Below, piece by piece: positions 23,862 to 35,297 of a stretch of 64,000 nt of DNA. Numbering within the stretch: the stretch's first letter is position 1; each line of letters begins with the position of its first letter. The stretch lies in assembly GCA_028023455.1 (NCBI GenBank), contig JAQFVV010000056.1, positions 4,921,717-4,985,716 on the forward strand, given 5' to 3'. A program made the translations under genes and the position numbers. Source of the DNA: Epiperipatus broadwayi (taxonomy: Eukaryota; Onychophora; Udeonychophora; Euonychophora; Peripatidae). Under the pieces are notes generated by a model, which was not told the origin of the DNA, made no database searches, and was given only the letters and a program-made list of their open reading frames with translations.

Positions 23862-24290
23862 ATAAAATGCTCAACTTATATTAAGACAACAAATCCTCAA
23901 ACTTTAATGGACATGCTTCAATCTTCTTCACTCCCCAACTCTTCAGCCATCCATATTATTGCTTTGAATTTGTATTTATCAGATTTTCAATGATATGGAC
24001 AGCTGAAGAATTGGAGAGTGGAGAAGATTGAAGCATGTCCATTAAAGTTTGAGGATTTACTATCTTAATATAAACCATGAACATATTATATATATATTTG
24101 AGAGGCATGATGACGTGGACCAACTGATATGTGCACTTCCAGCACAAAATATATATATATATTGGGAATGATTTATATTTTTCACATGTATGTGATTATG
24201 CGTACCAGTTGTATAAGATGACATGGATGACTAAAGAAAGCTTGAAAATCTGGGTTTAAATCCCCTATAATGACATCTAGGTTAAAGTAT
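23862..24290 (+). repeat. Family P repeat copy P3, palindromic
   Basis: The left part (about 23,870-23,952) and the stretch 23,995-24,078 are inverted copies of each other (shared block CTTTAATGGACATGCTTC and its complement) around a spacer of about 40 bp. The right part continues as a plus-strand P unit, with a decayed hammerhead at 24109-24173 and a tRNA-like block ending in GGGTTTAAATCCCC near 24,265. It is opposite in orientation to P1, P2 and P4. The structure suggests a head-to-head dimer or an inverted insertion. Confidence 0.65.
24109..24173 (+). ncRNA. Decayed hammerhead motif (copy P3)
   Basis: Stem I strands CCAA and UUGG and a stem II (GUGC..GCAC) remain. The core CUGAUAUG lacks the GA of CUGANGA, and GAAA has become AAAA. 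It is not expected to be active. Confidence 0.5.
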
Positions 24291-25685
24291 ATATATACTA
24301 TACTTGTATTTAAATATTAAAAATTTATTTTTTAATATTTTTTAAGTAAACAAACTTCACATGTTTCAGAAAATAATTTCGAAAAAAAAATGTAAACAAA
24401 TACTTCGATCCTGAAAATGGATTATAGGTGGGTCTCTAATTTCATACATTCTACTTACGTATAATTTGCTATTTCAAATACATTTCATACTTTTAATTTT
24501 TATCTATATATGTATGACAAAACGTGCATATTTTTGTGTAATAATTTTTTCTTTCTCATGGACCATTAGTCACTGGTCTCTCCCGATCTATCTAACATTA
24601 ATCACGTTCATTTTCTGCATCACAAGTACCTATATATATATATGTAGTGTAAAAAAACACAGACATAAACTCTTTTAAATTTATTTTTTAAATGCATGGA
24701 AAATTATTGTTGTAATTTAATATTATGAAAGTGGTGGAATTTTCCAGTTAAATTTTTGCTTTGCATTTCTAGTTAACAAAATGGTAGAGCAAGTACAGGG
24801 GAGGGGGGTATTTTTTCTTAGTTATAAAAAAAAAACTATTTTTTGTATTATAATTGATTATATTGATTTTTTTCTGTTTACAGATGAAAGTCTCACTTAA
24901 ACAAAGAAATTACTTCTGTAGAGAGATTCATATCCGCTATTCAAAGTGAATCTAGGAAATTTATTGTACAGGCCACCCTAGTTTAAATTATTGTTAAAAT
25001 AAGCTTTTGGGCAGATAGAAAAATTAACTAGGGTTTGTAAAAAAATTACTACTAAAATATTTTTGTCTATAAATTCGTTTCTCTCATTAGTAAGAGAAAC
25101 GATAATCAAAGATTCATTATAGCTGCTAGTTTGTTTTTGTTTTAGCTTTATTTAAATGATAAGAGTATATTGTGGTTATATTAGTTTATTTCTGTCTACT
25201 TTTTAAAGAACTTATATTTTTCTTGTAAATATAATGAACAAAACCTGTATCAAGCCTTTTTGTCAATCGGCCATTCATATAATTTAAGCCGATCAACTAA
25301 ATTCTTTAATGAAAAACAAGAAAAGAGGAAGAGTACAATTCAATTATCTCTTGATATATTTATAAATAAAGCACCAGTTACTAATCGATAAAAAAAAAAA
25401 AAAATACATGTACTGTACTATATTTTGAAAACCCTTTTTGATGTTTTTTTCTTTTTTTACACTGCTCTACTTTTGTGCATTTCAACTTTCATTTATATTT
25501 CAGAAACGTAGATGACTGCCTAAAAAAAAAAAATATTATAAAATGCCTGGCAATCTTTCAGCAGAGATTTTACATAAATACTAAAAAATTTTAAAAAATT
25601 TAATAATAATAAATTTAATGTTTAATTTTAACTTATATTTCTTTTCTTTAATAAGGATTTCTTTGAATTCGAAAAATTGAATTGG
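24291..25685. other. A+T-rich stretch, no gene recognised
   Basis: No gene was recognised. There are poly-A tracts near 25,390 and 25,523 and a G run near 24,801. Small open frames are chance in A+T DNA. Confidence 0.5.
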
Positions 25686-25772
25686 TCGTGAGGTCAGCGC
25701 GACTGCCTTGCACTTGCAGGCAGTTGCCCGGGTTGCGGGTTCGCGTCCCGGCCGATGCTATGACACTTTAAA
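25686..25772 (+). mobile_element. tRNA-derived SINE, subfamily A
   Basis: The head reads GGTCAGCGCGACTGCC, the arm TTGCACTTGCAGGCAG and the B box GGGTTCGCGTCC, followed by CCGATGCTATGACACTTT. It is nearly identical to the copies at 10.34 and 32.43 kb but on the plus strand. The extreme 5' end is shorter than in the 32.43 kb copy. Clear target duplications were not found. Confidence 0.85.
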
Positions 25773-26135
25773 AAATATCTAATATTTCATTCTATTAATT
25801 TTTTGAAATGGTAAAATTATGTTCAGTAACTCCCAGAGCCATTATTTTATTTTTTTATTTTCCAAAGTTCACATATTAACTTTTAGAATGTCTATTCTTT
25901 AAAAACTTACACTGTAATAAATAATATAAAGACTATCGATATATGATATAGAAAAAAGGTTATATTTTCAAATAAATCGGGAAAAATTGGTTCCTTAATA
26001 GGTTAATATTAAAATGGTCAACTGTTTACCTCTTTTAATTATTTGCATTGCAATTTTGATTTTTTGATTTTTACAAAATAAGACAAAAAAAAATGATTAT
26101 TTCACTTCAACATAAAATAAAAGTGGAAATAATCT
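25773..26135. other. A+T-rich stretch
   Basis: Nothing recognisable was seen. Confidence 0.5.
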
Positions 26136-26194
26136 AACTTTCCCATTGTTATCTACAATGTCTCATGCTATCTATAACTCTTCCATTATAATAG

Positions 26195-26530
26195 GCAAAA
26201 CTCTCTCCATACAGTAGTGCCACTCTAAACAAGACAAAGTAATCAATGGATGCCAGAAGGCTTTTGCATAAAATACGTATCTAATGCCTACTCATCCAAT
26301 ATCCCCAAACTAGTTTCTGGCTTATGGCCTTTGTTGGTGAGGAGCCCTGGATCTGAGAGCACTGCACCTAGATCTTAGGATCTAATGCAATCCTCCAGCA
26401 GCCACCTTTTAACTCTACATAACTACTAAACTATGAAAATAAAATTGAAAACCCACAGATATTTTTAATCTAAGCTCAATAGCTCAAATAGTCAGTTATG
26501 AGCAAGCATGGAAGATAGTGATCATGTGGT
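26195..26530 (-). mobile_element. Family M element, copy M2
   Basis: The left end carries GGCAAAACTCTCTCCATACAG. The core (GGATGCCAGAAGGCTTTTGC to the hammerhead-like segment at 26294-26352) matches M3. The right end (GATAGTGATCATGTGGTG) matches the outer arm of M1 and M4. Between core and arm is about 150 bp not seen in the other copies. It is non-coding. Confidence 0.65.
26294..26352 (-). ncRNA. Hammerhead-like motif with decayed core (copy M2)
   Basis: On the minus strand the helices are best preserved in this copy: outer stem I AUCCA/UGGAU, inner stem I CCUCA/UGGGG, stem II GGC-CAUAA-GCC, then GAAAC and UAGU. The core CUGACGA of copy M3 reads CCAACAA here and the cleavage triplet GUC reads GUU, so it should be inactive. 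Confidence 0.5.
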
Positions 26531-26576
26531 GATTTAAGGTTTAAACTTTTCCATTGTTACTTACAATGTCTCTTGC

Positions 26577-27459
26577 TGGTATCGTCAAATGATTTTTTTA
26601 GCGTTTGCACCAAGAAATACATATTTTTTATTTTAATTTTTGTAGTTTATGAATTCACTCATGAAAAAAAAACAATATATATGACTTACAATTTTGAACA
26701 AAGTTGTATTTGGGAAGAAGAATATATGGAACAAAAAAACAGCCTCAATAAATATCATTTCATGAAAGGGTACTATTTATTCTAATATATTAATTATAAT
26801 ATGTATGTTTAAGTTTAAAGTTTTTTTTATATGTAATTTGGAATGAGAAACATACAATCATAGCATTACTTTTTTAAAAAATATGCAGTTTCCTAATGCT
26901 AAAATATGTTTTATTGGGGTTTTTTTTCATATTATCTATAACATTTAAAAAACTATTATTTTTAATACTTATTTTGTATTATCTCTAAACATGTAATTAT
27001 TCAAAAATGTAAATGTAATATTTTTATATTACATGAACACACACACTTCGGATGTTTTTTAACAAAAAATTAAAAACGACAATGCACATTAGGAAGGTTA
27101 ATCATTAAACTTTTAAATAAATATTTTTCATTGATTGTAGCATATGATTTGTTACTGGAAATTTCACTTTAAGAAAATGAAATAATATCAAACAAACTAA
27201 TTGATTGTAACAGTATTTTCAATATTGCAATACTAGAATAAAGTGAAATAAGAGTGTGGCAAATAATAGCCAACAATCACAAATGATTTCCACCTGTAAT
27301 AGAATCCTATAAACTAGTTATATTAGGCAAAATGTTTTACATATATATCTAAAATATTATATATAGAGCTCGCAAATAAGCTCTTAACAAGCGTTGCAAA
27401 ATATTCCCAACCCCAGATCGGTTTCTGCTACTGGCAGAAGGCAGTTTGAATAACTAAAA
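26577..27459. other. A+T-rich stretch, no gene recognised
   Basis: Nothing recognisable was seen; open frames here lack motifs. Confidence 0.5.
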
Positions 27460-27488
27460 TGTATAGAGTATATAAATGAAATAATATA

Positions 27489-27669
27489 GTCAAGCATTGT
27501 TAGCTAAGAGGTCAGAGCAACCACCTTGCATGTATAGAGTATATAAATGAAATAATATAGTCAAGCATTGTTAGCCAAGAGATCAGCACAGCTGCCTTGC
27601 AAGCAAGCAATTGATTGCAGGCGGTTGTTGCAAGTTCGCCTCTTGGCCGATGCTATGACATATGGAAAA
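27489..27669 (+). mobile_element. tRNA-derived SINE, subfamily B, with duplicated head
   Basis: The B-box region (GCAAGTTCGCCTCTTGG) is degraded but the end GGCCGATGCTATGACATATG is intact. Target duplications AAATGAAATAATATA occur at 27545-27559 and 27670-27684, and a third copy at 27474-27488. The third arises because a 71-bp unit (TSD plus SINE head) is tandemly repeated at 27460-27530 and again from 27531. It belongs with the copies at 48.84 and 52.35 kb (GCCTTGCAAGCAAG arm). Confidence 0.8.
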
Positions 27670-27684
27670 AAATGAAATAATATA

Positions 27685-28424
27685 TGGTATATATTAGATG
27701 ATTATTCCCAACAGATTTTAAAATTATATATATATTAATTTATAAAAAATTACAAAATATAATGAAAGTAGTAGTTTCAAAGCATTAAATAAATAACAAT
27801 AAATCTTATTTACAATTTTTAAAGCTTTTACCTTGATTTTGAAATGTCATGCAATAAAAAATGGTAATATGTAAATAATATAATAAGAAGCAATATTATT
27901 ATATAAATAATAAAAGCACTTTTTAATGAAAGCTGGTACAGTTTACAAAAGTCGTTATAAAGAATAATTTTCTACTGATTATTTTTTAAGCTAAAAAGTC
28001 TGAATTATTCTTTAAATTAAAACTTTACAAAACAAAAATTTTCACTTAATCTAGCTCTATGCTCTCAAATGTCAAGTTTGAGAGTAATTTTTGACATATT
28101 CATAAATGAATGGAAAAAGTTATTATTTGTGTAAAGCACGTAGTGTTTTTTATTGGATAACATTAACAATTTAAAGTATTTTTCTTTTTTGATGAAAACT
28201 ACAGGTTTCACATTTATTGACACTATGATATTGATTTTATTATTATTATTATTATTATTATTTAAAAAAATGCATATTCATGTTAATATTTACTTTTCTT
28301 TTTACAATAATGAAGTTAATCATCTGATTAATAGAAAAAGTTCAAATAATAACAGTTAATTTTACTTTAAAGTAAAATTAATCTTCAAAAAAATAATATT
28401 TTTAATTAATTAAAAATGCGTTAA
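27685..28424. other. A+T-rich stretch
   Basis: No gene was recognised. A (TTA)n run lies near 28,235-28,262. Confidence 0.5.
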
Positions 28425-28536
28425 TTTAATTAAGTGTAGTTTGTTATTATTGTTTACTAATAAATTTTTATTATTTTGATGTTTATTAAAATCATAAAAA
28501 TTTATTAGTAAACAATAATACAAACTACACTTAATT
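28425..28536. repeat. Near-perfect 112-bp hairpin
   Basis: Arms of about 46 bp (28425-28471 and 28494-28536) are inverted complements apart from a one-base indel. They contain TTAAGTGTAGTTTG and its complement around a 22-bp loop. It could be a fold-back MITE; no relatives were seen in the window. Confidence 0.85.
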
Positions 28537-31533
28537 AATTTTTTATTATTTATTATTTGATTATTGCAATATTGTCTCGAAACTACAGAGCCCTTTGAAT
28601 AAAAAAATATAAATTATTTTTTTTCAAATTTTTTGACAGATCACAAACAAGTGTAATTTAGCTTTATTAATAGTTACCATTTATTAGTACAAAAGTGCCA
28701 GCCTTTCAGTTCATTGTTTTGTAATATTTTTGTATTAAATATAATATTTGTAATATTTTTAATTGGTTGCTTTAACAATTTTTTAAAGATTTAATATAAA
28801 TACATGTTTTTTAAATAAATATTGCTTACTGTGATAATCATCTGAATTATATTAAGAGATTGATAGACCATGAAAGCATGGAATGCCTCAATGGCAATTA
28901 CTAATAAGTGTTTGTGTCTATTTCTGAAGTAGATTGAAAACCTTTATCCTGAATTATATAAATAGTAGCCAAGCCAGGTCGCCCAGTGTCAGAGGTACCA
29001 AATCACCTACTGAGAGTCACCTAACATGCTGGTTGAAGCCTATTGAATGCAAAGTAATGATTACTACCATTTGTGAATTTGGCAGTATTATTACAGATTA
29101 ATGACAGAACAAATAATAATTTCATTCAAAAATATGCCTCATTGTGAATTTTACATTTGATATTGTACAAACATTAACACATTCACCAATCAAACAACAG
29201 AGAAAATCAAAATTTTATATATAAGATAAATAGTTTATTTATATAAGGCAAGCTATATATGCAATATAATAAAGTGATGAACCTCCAGTCATGTATATCT
29301 TTTTGAATTTATATGCACTATCCCATGAACATTAGCTTAAAAACCATAAATGGCCAACCTTTGCTTGTCATATTGAAATCAGAGCATTAACCTTTTGTGT
29401 GCCTGAATTATAATTTAATAAATGAATTGCATGAACAGGAAAGAGATTGAATATCATTTTTAACCACTTATGATTAGAAATAAATAGTGAATTTTGAATT
29501 TTACTATAATAAATAGTTTATTTATATAGTGTAAACTATGTATGTAATATAAATAAGATGATTAACCTCAAATCATGTGCATTTGAATAAATTTTTTTTG
29601 CACATACTTTATTTAATTAAAGACCATTTATATCAAAAATCAATGAACAGTGTTAAATCATTAAGTATTATGATTAATCCTGTAAAAGTTTTCATTGAGA
29701 AGACTGATAAAAATAATAACAATTTTTACTCCCATATATAGATTTTTAACATGGAAGAATATGAAAACATCAATATATTCAAATACATCTGAGCTAATTA
29801 GATAACCTAAATACTAACCATTTAAAATATTGAGAAATTATGAATAAAGTAAAAAATTACAGATTTCATGATTGACATAAACAATAGGCACTTTCTTATC
29901 TTTAGGCTACATTTAACATATTACTCAAATGATAAAATATATAGTTGCAGACTTGGTATAGATTTATATTACTATTAAATAGAATATGTTGAGTTTAAAA
30001 ACCTAGGGTATTATGAATTGAAATTTATTAGAATGAAAGAGGTAAAAAAATTAAAAAGATCTTCAGGATAGATATGTGTAATCATGCACTTATTATTGAT
30101 AGTGCCAATCACCATAAATTAAAGGTAAGCTTAAATGGTCACTTGGATATTCAAATTTTACATGATCTTCCAAAGAATAATTGTTTTAGCTTTGATATAA
30201 GGTTTTTTTACAAAGTGTAAAGTGTGTGCAATGTATTACTTACTCATTTTTAATTTTGCAAATTTTAATTATTCGTGTAATGTGACTTTGGTATGAATAA
30301 AATTCATGGAAATACTATTTTTAGAGATAATTATTATTATCATTAATTTTAAACACAATTAAAGTAATAAAAAATAACATCATAAACAAGATTTAAATAA
30401 TGAGAAAAGCATATCTTTCAATGTTAGCCAGAATAACAGCATTTTTTTCTTTCTTCCTATGACATAATACCATATAAAAACATAATAAATAATTATAAAA
30501 GTAAAATATAATTTAAATTTTTTAAATATTAACTGCTTTAAAAGTACTAAAAATAGTCTTGATGCAAAACATGATCTTTAGAAATAATATTTTTGCTTTA
30601 CAAAATAATATGAACAAGTTTCTCCTTTTGGGAAATATATCTTCTGCTAACCGGTCTTTTCATTACAAAGTTTTTTCATTTGTTGATAACTCATGACATG
30701 TAGGTACAAAAATGAAATTAACTCTTAGGGTTTCTAACACTTTCTACTGTTACATCTGATGAGAGTTTTTGGAAATGCTCAACCTTTCTGTTCTTATAAA
30801 ATCTTTACTTTATATTAAAATTCAATAAATTGGACTGGATTTTTTTTTAATCTAATTTTGTAAGTGAATAATAATATTTTTAAAAATCACATTTGACCAT
30901 TTTAAATGTTTAAAGAATAAGTAGTAAATATAAAAATGTACCATAAATGTCATCACAAATATTTATGTAAACATTAAAATTAAAAATTAACAAATTCATT
31001 TTTATTTTAAGTTTTTTTTTAATGTGAATGAATGAAAGTATATGTATGCTTTAAAATCTGATATCTTAAAAAATTACAATATTTTAAAATATTTTAGCAT
31101 TAAGTCAATTCTGATAGACAATGACATATTAGATATAATCATTCTTTTTCTTTATATTACAATCAAGTTTATTAACTTCTAGTTCTAAAATATAACAAAA
31201 ATAAATAAATTGAAAGATTATTTCTGTATTTCTTTATAATAATCAACCAATTAGTATGTACAAATAATCAAAAATAGCTAATTCAAAATCTTCACTTGAA
31301 AATTAGACCAGAAGCATATGAAGTCCTCTGGGCATTGCCTTCTGTCAAAGAACAAAGGAGAAGTATTCTGATCTTAGCTGTAGTCTATGAGATACTGACC
31401 TCTTCAGATATTTTTTCAACTTTAAAAAGTAATCATTTTCACTTAGGATAATGTTAATACTATTTGCTGAGGAAACTCTCCATGATTTTCAACTCAGATG
31501 AGGATTATCAAATTAAAATATACAATTATTATA
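28537..31533. other. A+T-rich stretch
   Basis: Apart from the diverged duplication at 29.2-29.6 kb, nothing recognisable was seen. A less A+T-rich patch at 28.97-29.05 kb and another at 31.31-31.42 kb have no identified relatives. Confidence 0.5.
29223..29595. repeat. Diverged direct repeat, period about 285 bp
   Basis: 29223-29325 and 29508-29595 share AAATAGTTTATTTATATA, followed by similar GTAATATAA and GATGA(A/T)(T)AACCTC(C/A)A blocks. This looks like an old tandem duplication of non-coding sequence. Confidence 0.6.
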
Positions 31534-31537
31534 ACAT

Positions 31538-31793
31538 ATATTTACATAAATGTTCTGGACTTTTATACATGTATATAGTTTATATATTTTAAATTTAGAT
31601 TTTATTTATGCTTAGCATGTTTTTAATATTTAACAGTATCATAATCATACAAGTTTTACTTCTATAGTATTAAGCATCTGTCAACACTAAAGAACTGAAA
31701 GTACTATGATTATAATATATATATATATATATCAAAAGCAAGATATATAAACTATCTTTTTTGTATAAATGTCTAGAACATTTACGTAAATAT
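31538..31793. repeat. Fold-back element, imperfect 50-bp inverted arms
   Basis: 31538-31592 and 31741-31793 are inverted complements with a handful of mismatches (ATTTACATAAATGTTCTGGAC versus the complement of GTCTAGAACATTTACGTAAAT). Shorter inverted matches continue inside the loop (TATCATAATCATA / TATGATTATAAT). No coding sequence. Confidence 0.7.
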
Positions 31794-32416
31794 CACAATT
31801 ACCCAATATAGAGAAAAAATCTTTGATATTGAATCATTATAACAGTTTTCAAACCCATTCAACAAAACATTGCAATATTACTATAAAAATACAGATTTTT
31901 CAAATGCTCACAAAAATATAATATTCAGCCCGAGGATATGAAAATTTATTGAAAATAGATTAGTGATTTTAATATTATAGTAATAACAATTAATTCATTT
32001 ACTTTATTTTAATTAAAATAATGTAAAAATGTATAAATATCATTTATAAAGTTTTTATTTAAAATTAAATAAAGAACAATCAATTAGTATTTTCACACCA
32101 GCTGTATTATTTTTATAAAACACTATCCAGAAATCTGCTTTGCGGAATTTTATTATGATCTAGGGTTTGAATCAGATGAAACTTGAAAACCTTTTTGAAT
32201 AACTGAAAATTTATATGTAAGCCTAAAAAAATTTTGGAGAGAAGAAGTCAATTATTATGAATCCAAATGGCTACACAATTACTATTTGAAAAAATTATAA
32301 CTACTTATTTTTAGTTGAGACGTAAAGGATTTAATATGTTTACACTGACTATCATTTTTTCATTTATAGAGAGGGAGATCTATCATTTATCTTATTCTAT
32401 TTTAAGAATTTTGTTT
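31794..32416. other. A+T-rich stretch
   Basis: Nothing recognisable was seen. Confidence 0.5.
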
Positions 32417-32430
32417 AGCAATTTCTTTTT

Positions 32431-32542
32431 TTTTTTTTTTTTGTAAGTATCATAGCATCGGCCGGGACGCGAACCCGCAACCCGGACAACTGCCTGCAAG
32501 TGCAAAGCAATCGCGCTGACCTCTCGACCACCAATGCAAGAC
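32431..32542 (-). mobile_element. tRNA-derived SINE, subfamily A
   Basis: This is the longest subfamily A copy. Minus-strand head CTGTCTTGCATTGGTGGTCG, then GAGAGGTCAGCGCG, the GCACTTGCAGGCAG arm, B box GGGTTCGCGTCC, and the end GCCGATGCTATGATACTTAC with an A-rich tail (poly-T on the plus strand). Perfect 14-bp target duplications AGCAATTTCTTTTT lie at 32417-32430 and 32543-32556. Confidence 0.9.
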
Positions 32543-32904
32543 AGCAATTTCTTTTTAATATACAAATATTCCATTTATTTATCCCTTACATCTTTTTAGT
32601 TATTTTCATAAATAACTTTTTTCTTAACATGTAACACTAAAATAATTATTTACATTTTTATAATAATAATAATTACATTTTTGTAATCCTTAAAAATATA
32701 TATGAGTTTGTAAATCTGTCTAAATTAATTCTATAATATCACATTATAAAATATTGCAAACGATTGAAATGTGATTAATAAACATATTTTAATCTCGAAG
32801 CAATAAACTTTTTGTCAACTATAGTCATATCAATATAATTTTGAAATATATCATTTTTACACCTTTTTTTTAAGTTCAAAAAGTAAATTTTAACTCTGCC
32901 TTAG

Positions 32905-33202
32905 GTCTCAAAGTGGATTCAGGCTCCCATAATGTTTATCTCAGTCGATCTGATGCTGACACTTGTGGGAGGGACATGTTTGGAAATAATTCTTATAAGG
33001 ATATTTTTCCTTGTAAGTAATGGTATAAGGTCAGGTGGAAAACCACAACTGTTAAAAAACAACCCTACCCACCAAGAAAGTTCTCCTCCTCCAAGTGATG
33101 AAAAGAAATTGAAAAATGAGGTTAAGAACAGCAAAGAGGTCAAAATTAATTTTAAAAAAAGAAAGAACAAAAAGAAAATAAAAGTCTTTACTGACAATAT
33201 GT
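32905..33202 (+). CDS. Candidate host terminal exon, unrecognised membrane protein tail
   Basis: A possible 3' splice site (CTGCCTTAG, ending at 32904) is followed by an open frame to the stop at 33202. The frame would begin VSKWIQAPIM and runs through the ATG at 32932. It has a hydrophobic segment (about MFISVDL..IFFLV), a Ser/Pro-rich linker (SSPPPSDE) and a strongly basic tail ending FTDNM. AAAATAAAA follows about 75 bp downstream and could be a polyadenylation signal. This layout (membrane helix, then basic cytosolic tail, stop, polyA signal) is what a last exon looks like. No family was recognised and no upstream exon identified. Chance is a serious alternative. Confidence 0.3.
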
Positions 33203-33992
33203 AGATAATTTAATTTTTCACCACTGTTCACCTTTTCTGCATCGAAGAACCTTTACTACTACTGCATTGGCATTAAAAATAAAATTAACTTTGTTTATAC
33301 ATGTGTGTGTGTGTGCGCGTATATTTATTATACAAATGAATATTTTAAATTTAAATGTTACCACAGCTTATTGTTTAATTAAATGTATCAAATAAAAAAT
33401 AAATTTCTAATTGTCTGAGATGGAGTAATAGTACTACATTATTTATGAAAATATTCCATCAGTAATCTAGATACTAGCGGATGAATGTAAAACAATTTTT
33501 AAATTGTCCATTGCAGAGCCAGTGTCTTTCCAAAAACTTCTTATAGAAAAACAATAAAAACAAAGCTTGATAATTGTCAGTGATGATTGTTTGCATTGAT
33601 AAAAATACAGATCAAATACCAGTAAACGTATTTAATATCGATAACTAATTATCCATTTCCTATCTAGTGTTTGATGATTATTTAGATTAATTAAGATCTA
33701 TTTATTTGAAAAAAGAATCCTAAGCCTAATTTGAAACGTGTTTATAAGCATGGCATGCAGCTGTGTTATCACTGCACCCCAAGGATCTTACTGATAGAAT
33801 ATCCGAAAATAATTAGATCTCAAATTTATAATTAATCATTCATTAAAAGGAAAACTTTTAGATTAAAACAAGCACTAATAATAAATTTTATTACCTTAAT
33901 AAAATCCGTGATCATAAAAGAACAAACATAAATAAATATCATACTTTTAAGGATCATTCTATTGAAAGAAAAAATGAAGAGGGGGGCACAGG
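33203..33992. other. A+T-rich stretch with a (TG)n run
   Basis: A short (TG)n/(CG)n run lies at about 33303-33320. No gene was recognised. Confidence 0.5.
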
Positions 33993-34004
33993 AGATATTT
34001 AGAT

Positions 34005-35069
34005 CATCATCATCAACTGTTGTCAATCCACTGCAGGATGAAGGTCTCTCCAATATTAATCCATCTTCTCCAATCTTTAACTTCTCTTCTCCACATCACC
34101 CCTGCACACTTTCTTATTTCATCCATCCATCTCATATGTGGTCTCTTTCTGGGTCTTTTACAATCTCTTGGAATCCCATTTAAGATTTAAATTTTCCATC
34201 TCTTATCATCTCTTCTAGCAATATGTTCATCCCAATTCCACTTCAGTCTTTTAATTTTTTCAATAAGGTTAGTAATACTTGTTTGTTCTTTTACCCATAT
34301 ATTGCATTTTTGATCTGTTCTTGTTACTCTCAACATGCATCTCTTCATATTTTCTTGCATGGTCTGAAGTCTCTGTATTGCCTCTCCTATTAAGTGTCCA
34401 AGTCTCAGATCTATAAGTATGAACTGGTATCACATTTATTAAAAACCTTCCTTTTAAAATACATAGGCATATTTTCATTTAGTATCAAGTTATTTCTACC
34501 AAAAGCATTCCAACCAAGTTTAATTCTATGATTAATTTCATTCATTATGTTTCCATCTGTATTAATAATCTGACCAAGATATTTGTAACTGTTAACTTCT
34601 TCTAACTCATCATAATCTATCTTAATTTTCATATTTTGGTATTGGTAGGAAATTTATATCTGCAATAAGAAAAAAAGATGGAATTATTACTAAAAAGAGA
34701 GATGATATCATGAAATGGGTTTTATCAAGAATTATATAGTAATAAAGAACAAGTACCTCCTATATCTATTACATCTTCAGAATTGCCCAGAATTTTAAAT
34801 GAAGAAATGAGACATGCAATTAAATGTATGAAGAAAGGAAAGTCTCCAGGTAATGATGAAATTATAATTGATATATTAAAAAAAGCAGGTGAAGAAATAG
34901 AAATTTTTTTTAGAAAAGTTATATACCAAATGTCTGAATGATAAAGATGTATCTGATGATTGGAAAAATGCAGTATTAATATTTTAAAAAGGTGATAAAG
35001 AAGATATTAGAAATTACAGACTTATCAGTCTTTTATCAGTTTTATACAAGATAATTACAGCTTATCTAC
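34005..35069 (-). mobile_element. RTE LINE copy R2 with 5' inversion (twin priming)
   Basis: The segment 34005-34636 is RTE on the minus strand, from the KIDYDELEEVNSYKYLGQII block to the 3' end, whose tail is (GAT)n. The segment from about 34637 to 35070 is the same element on the plus strand, from the 'GRKFISAIRKKDGI' block to 'PISPLSVLYK..IITAYLQ'. The two are joined head to head at their 5' ends, and about 540 bp between them is missing. The whole is bracketed by a 12-bp direct repeat, AGATATTTAGAT (33993-34004 and 35070-35081). This is the textbook layout of twin priming during target-primed reverse transcription. Frames are broken, so it is non-functional. Confidence 0.85.
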
Positions 35070-35297
35070 AGATATTTAGATATATATTTTTAAATCATTG
35101 TGTGAAATGCAACTGATGAATACAAACATTATACTTTTTCTTTCCTATATATAGAAAACCATTAAAAGCATTTTTTTTTTTTTGTATTCCTTAAGAAAAA
35201 ACGAATTTAAATTTATATATTAAATACATTACAAAAATAAATATATAAATTAATACACTGTACAGGCTTACACTTGCACATACAGATATATATGTAA

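Larger units (their letters stand above)
26136..26576. repeat. Imperfect 34-bp direct repeats flanking M2
   Basis: 26136-26169 and 26544-26576 match except for a few bases (both contain CCATTGTTA..ACAATGTCTC and end TTGCT or ATGCT). They bracket M2 but do not abut its left end exactly, so they may be a degraded, extended target duplication or an older tandem repeat into which M2 inserted. Confidence 0.5.

Noticed and set aside
27460-27684. CRISPR-like direct repeats
   Set aside because: Only two units, explained by a SINE head/TSD duplication in a eukaryotic context.
31490-31510. CAGATGAGG as another hammerhead core
   Set aside because: No stem II closure, GAAA or stem I partner is found nearby.
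35110-35135. ACTGATGAATAC near the end of the inverted RTE copy as a hammerhead core
   Set aside because: No GAAA or pairing strands at the required distances.
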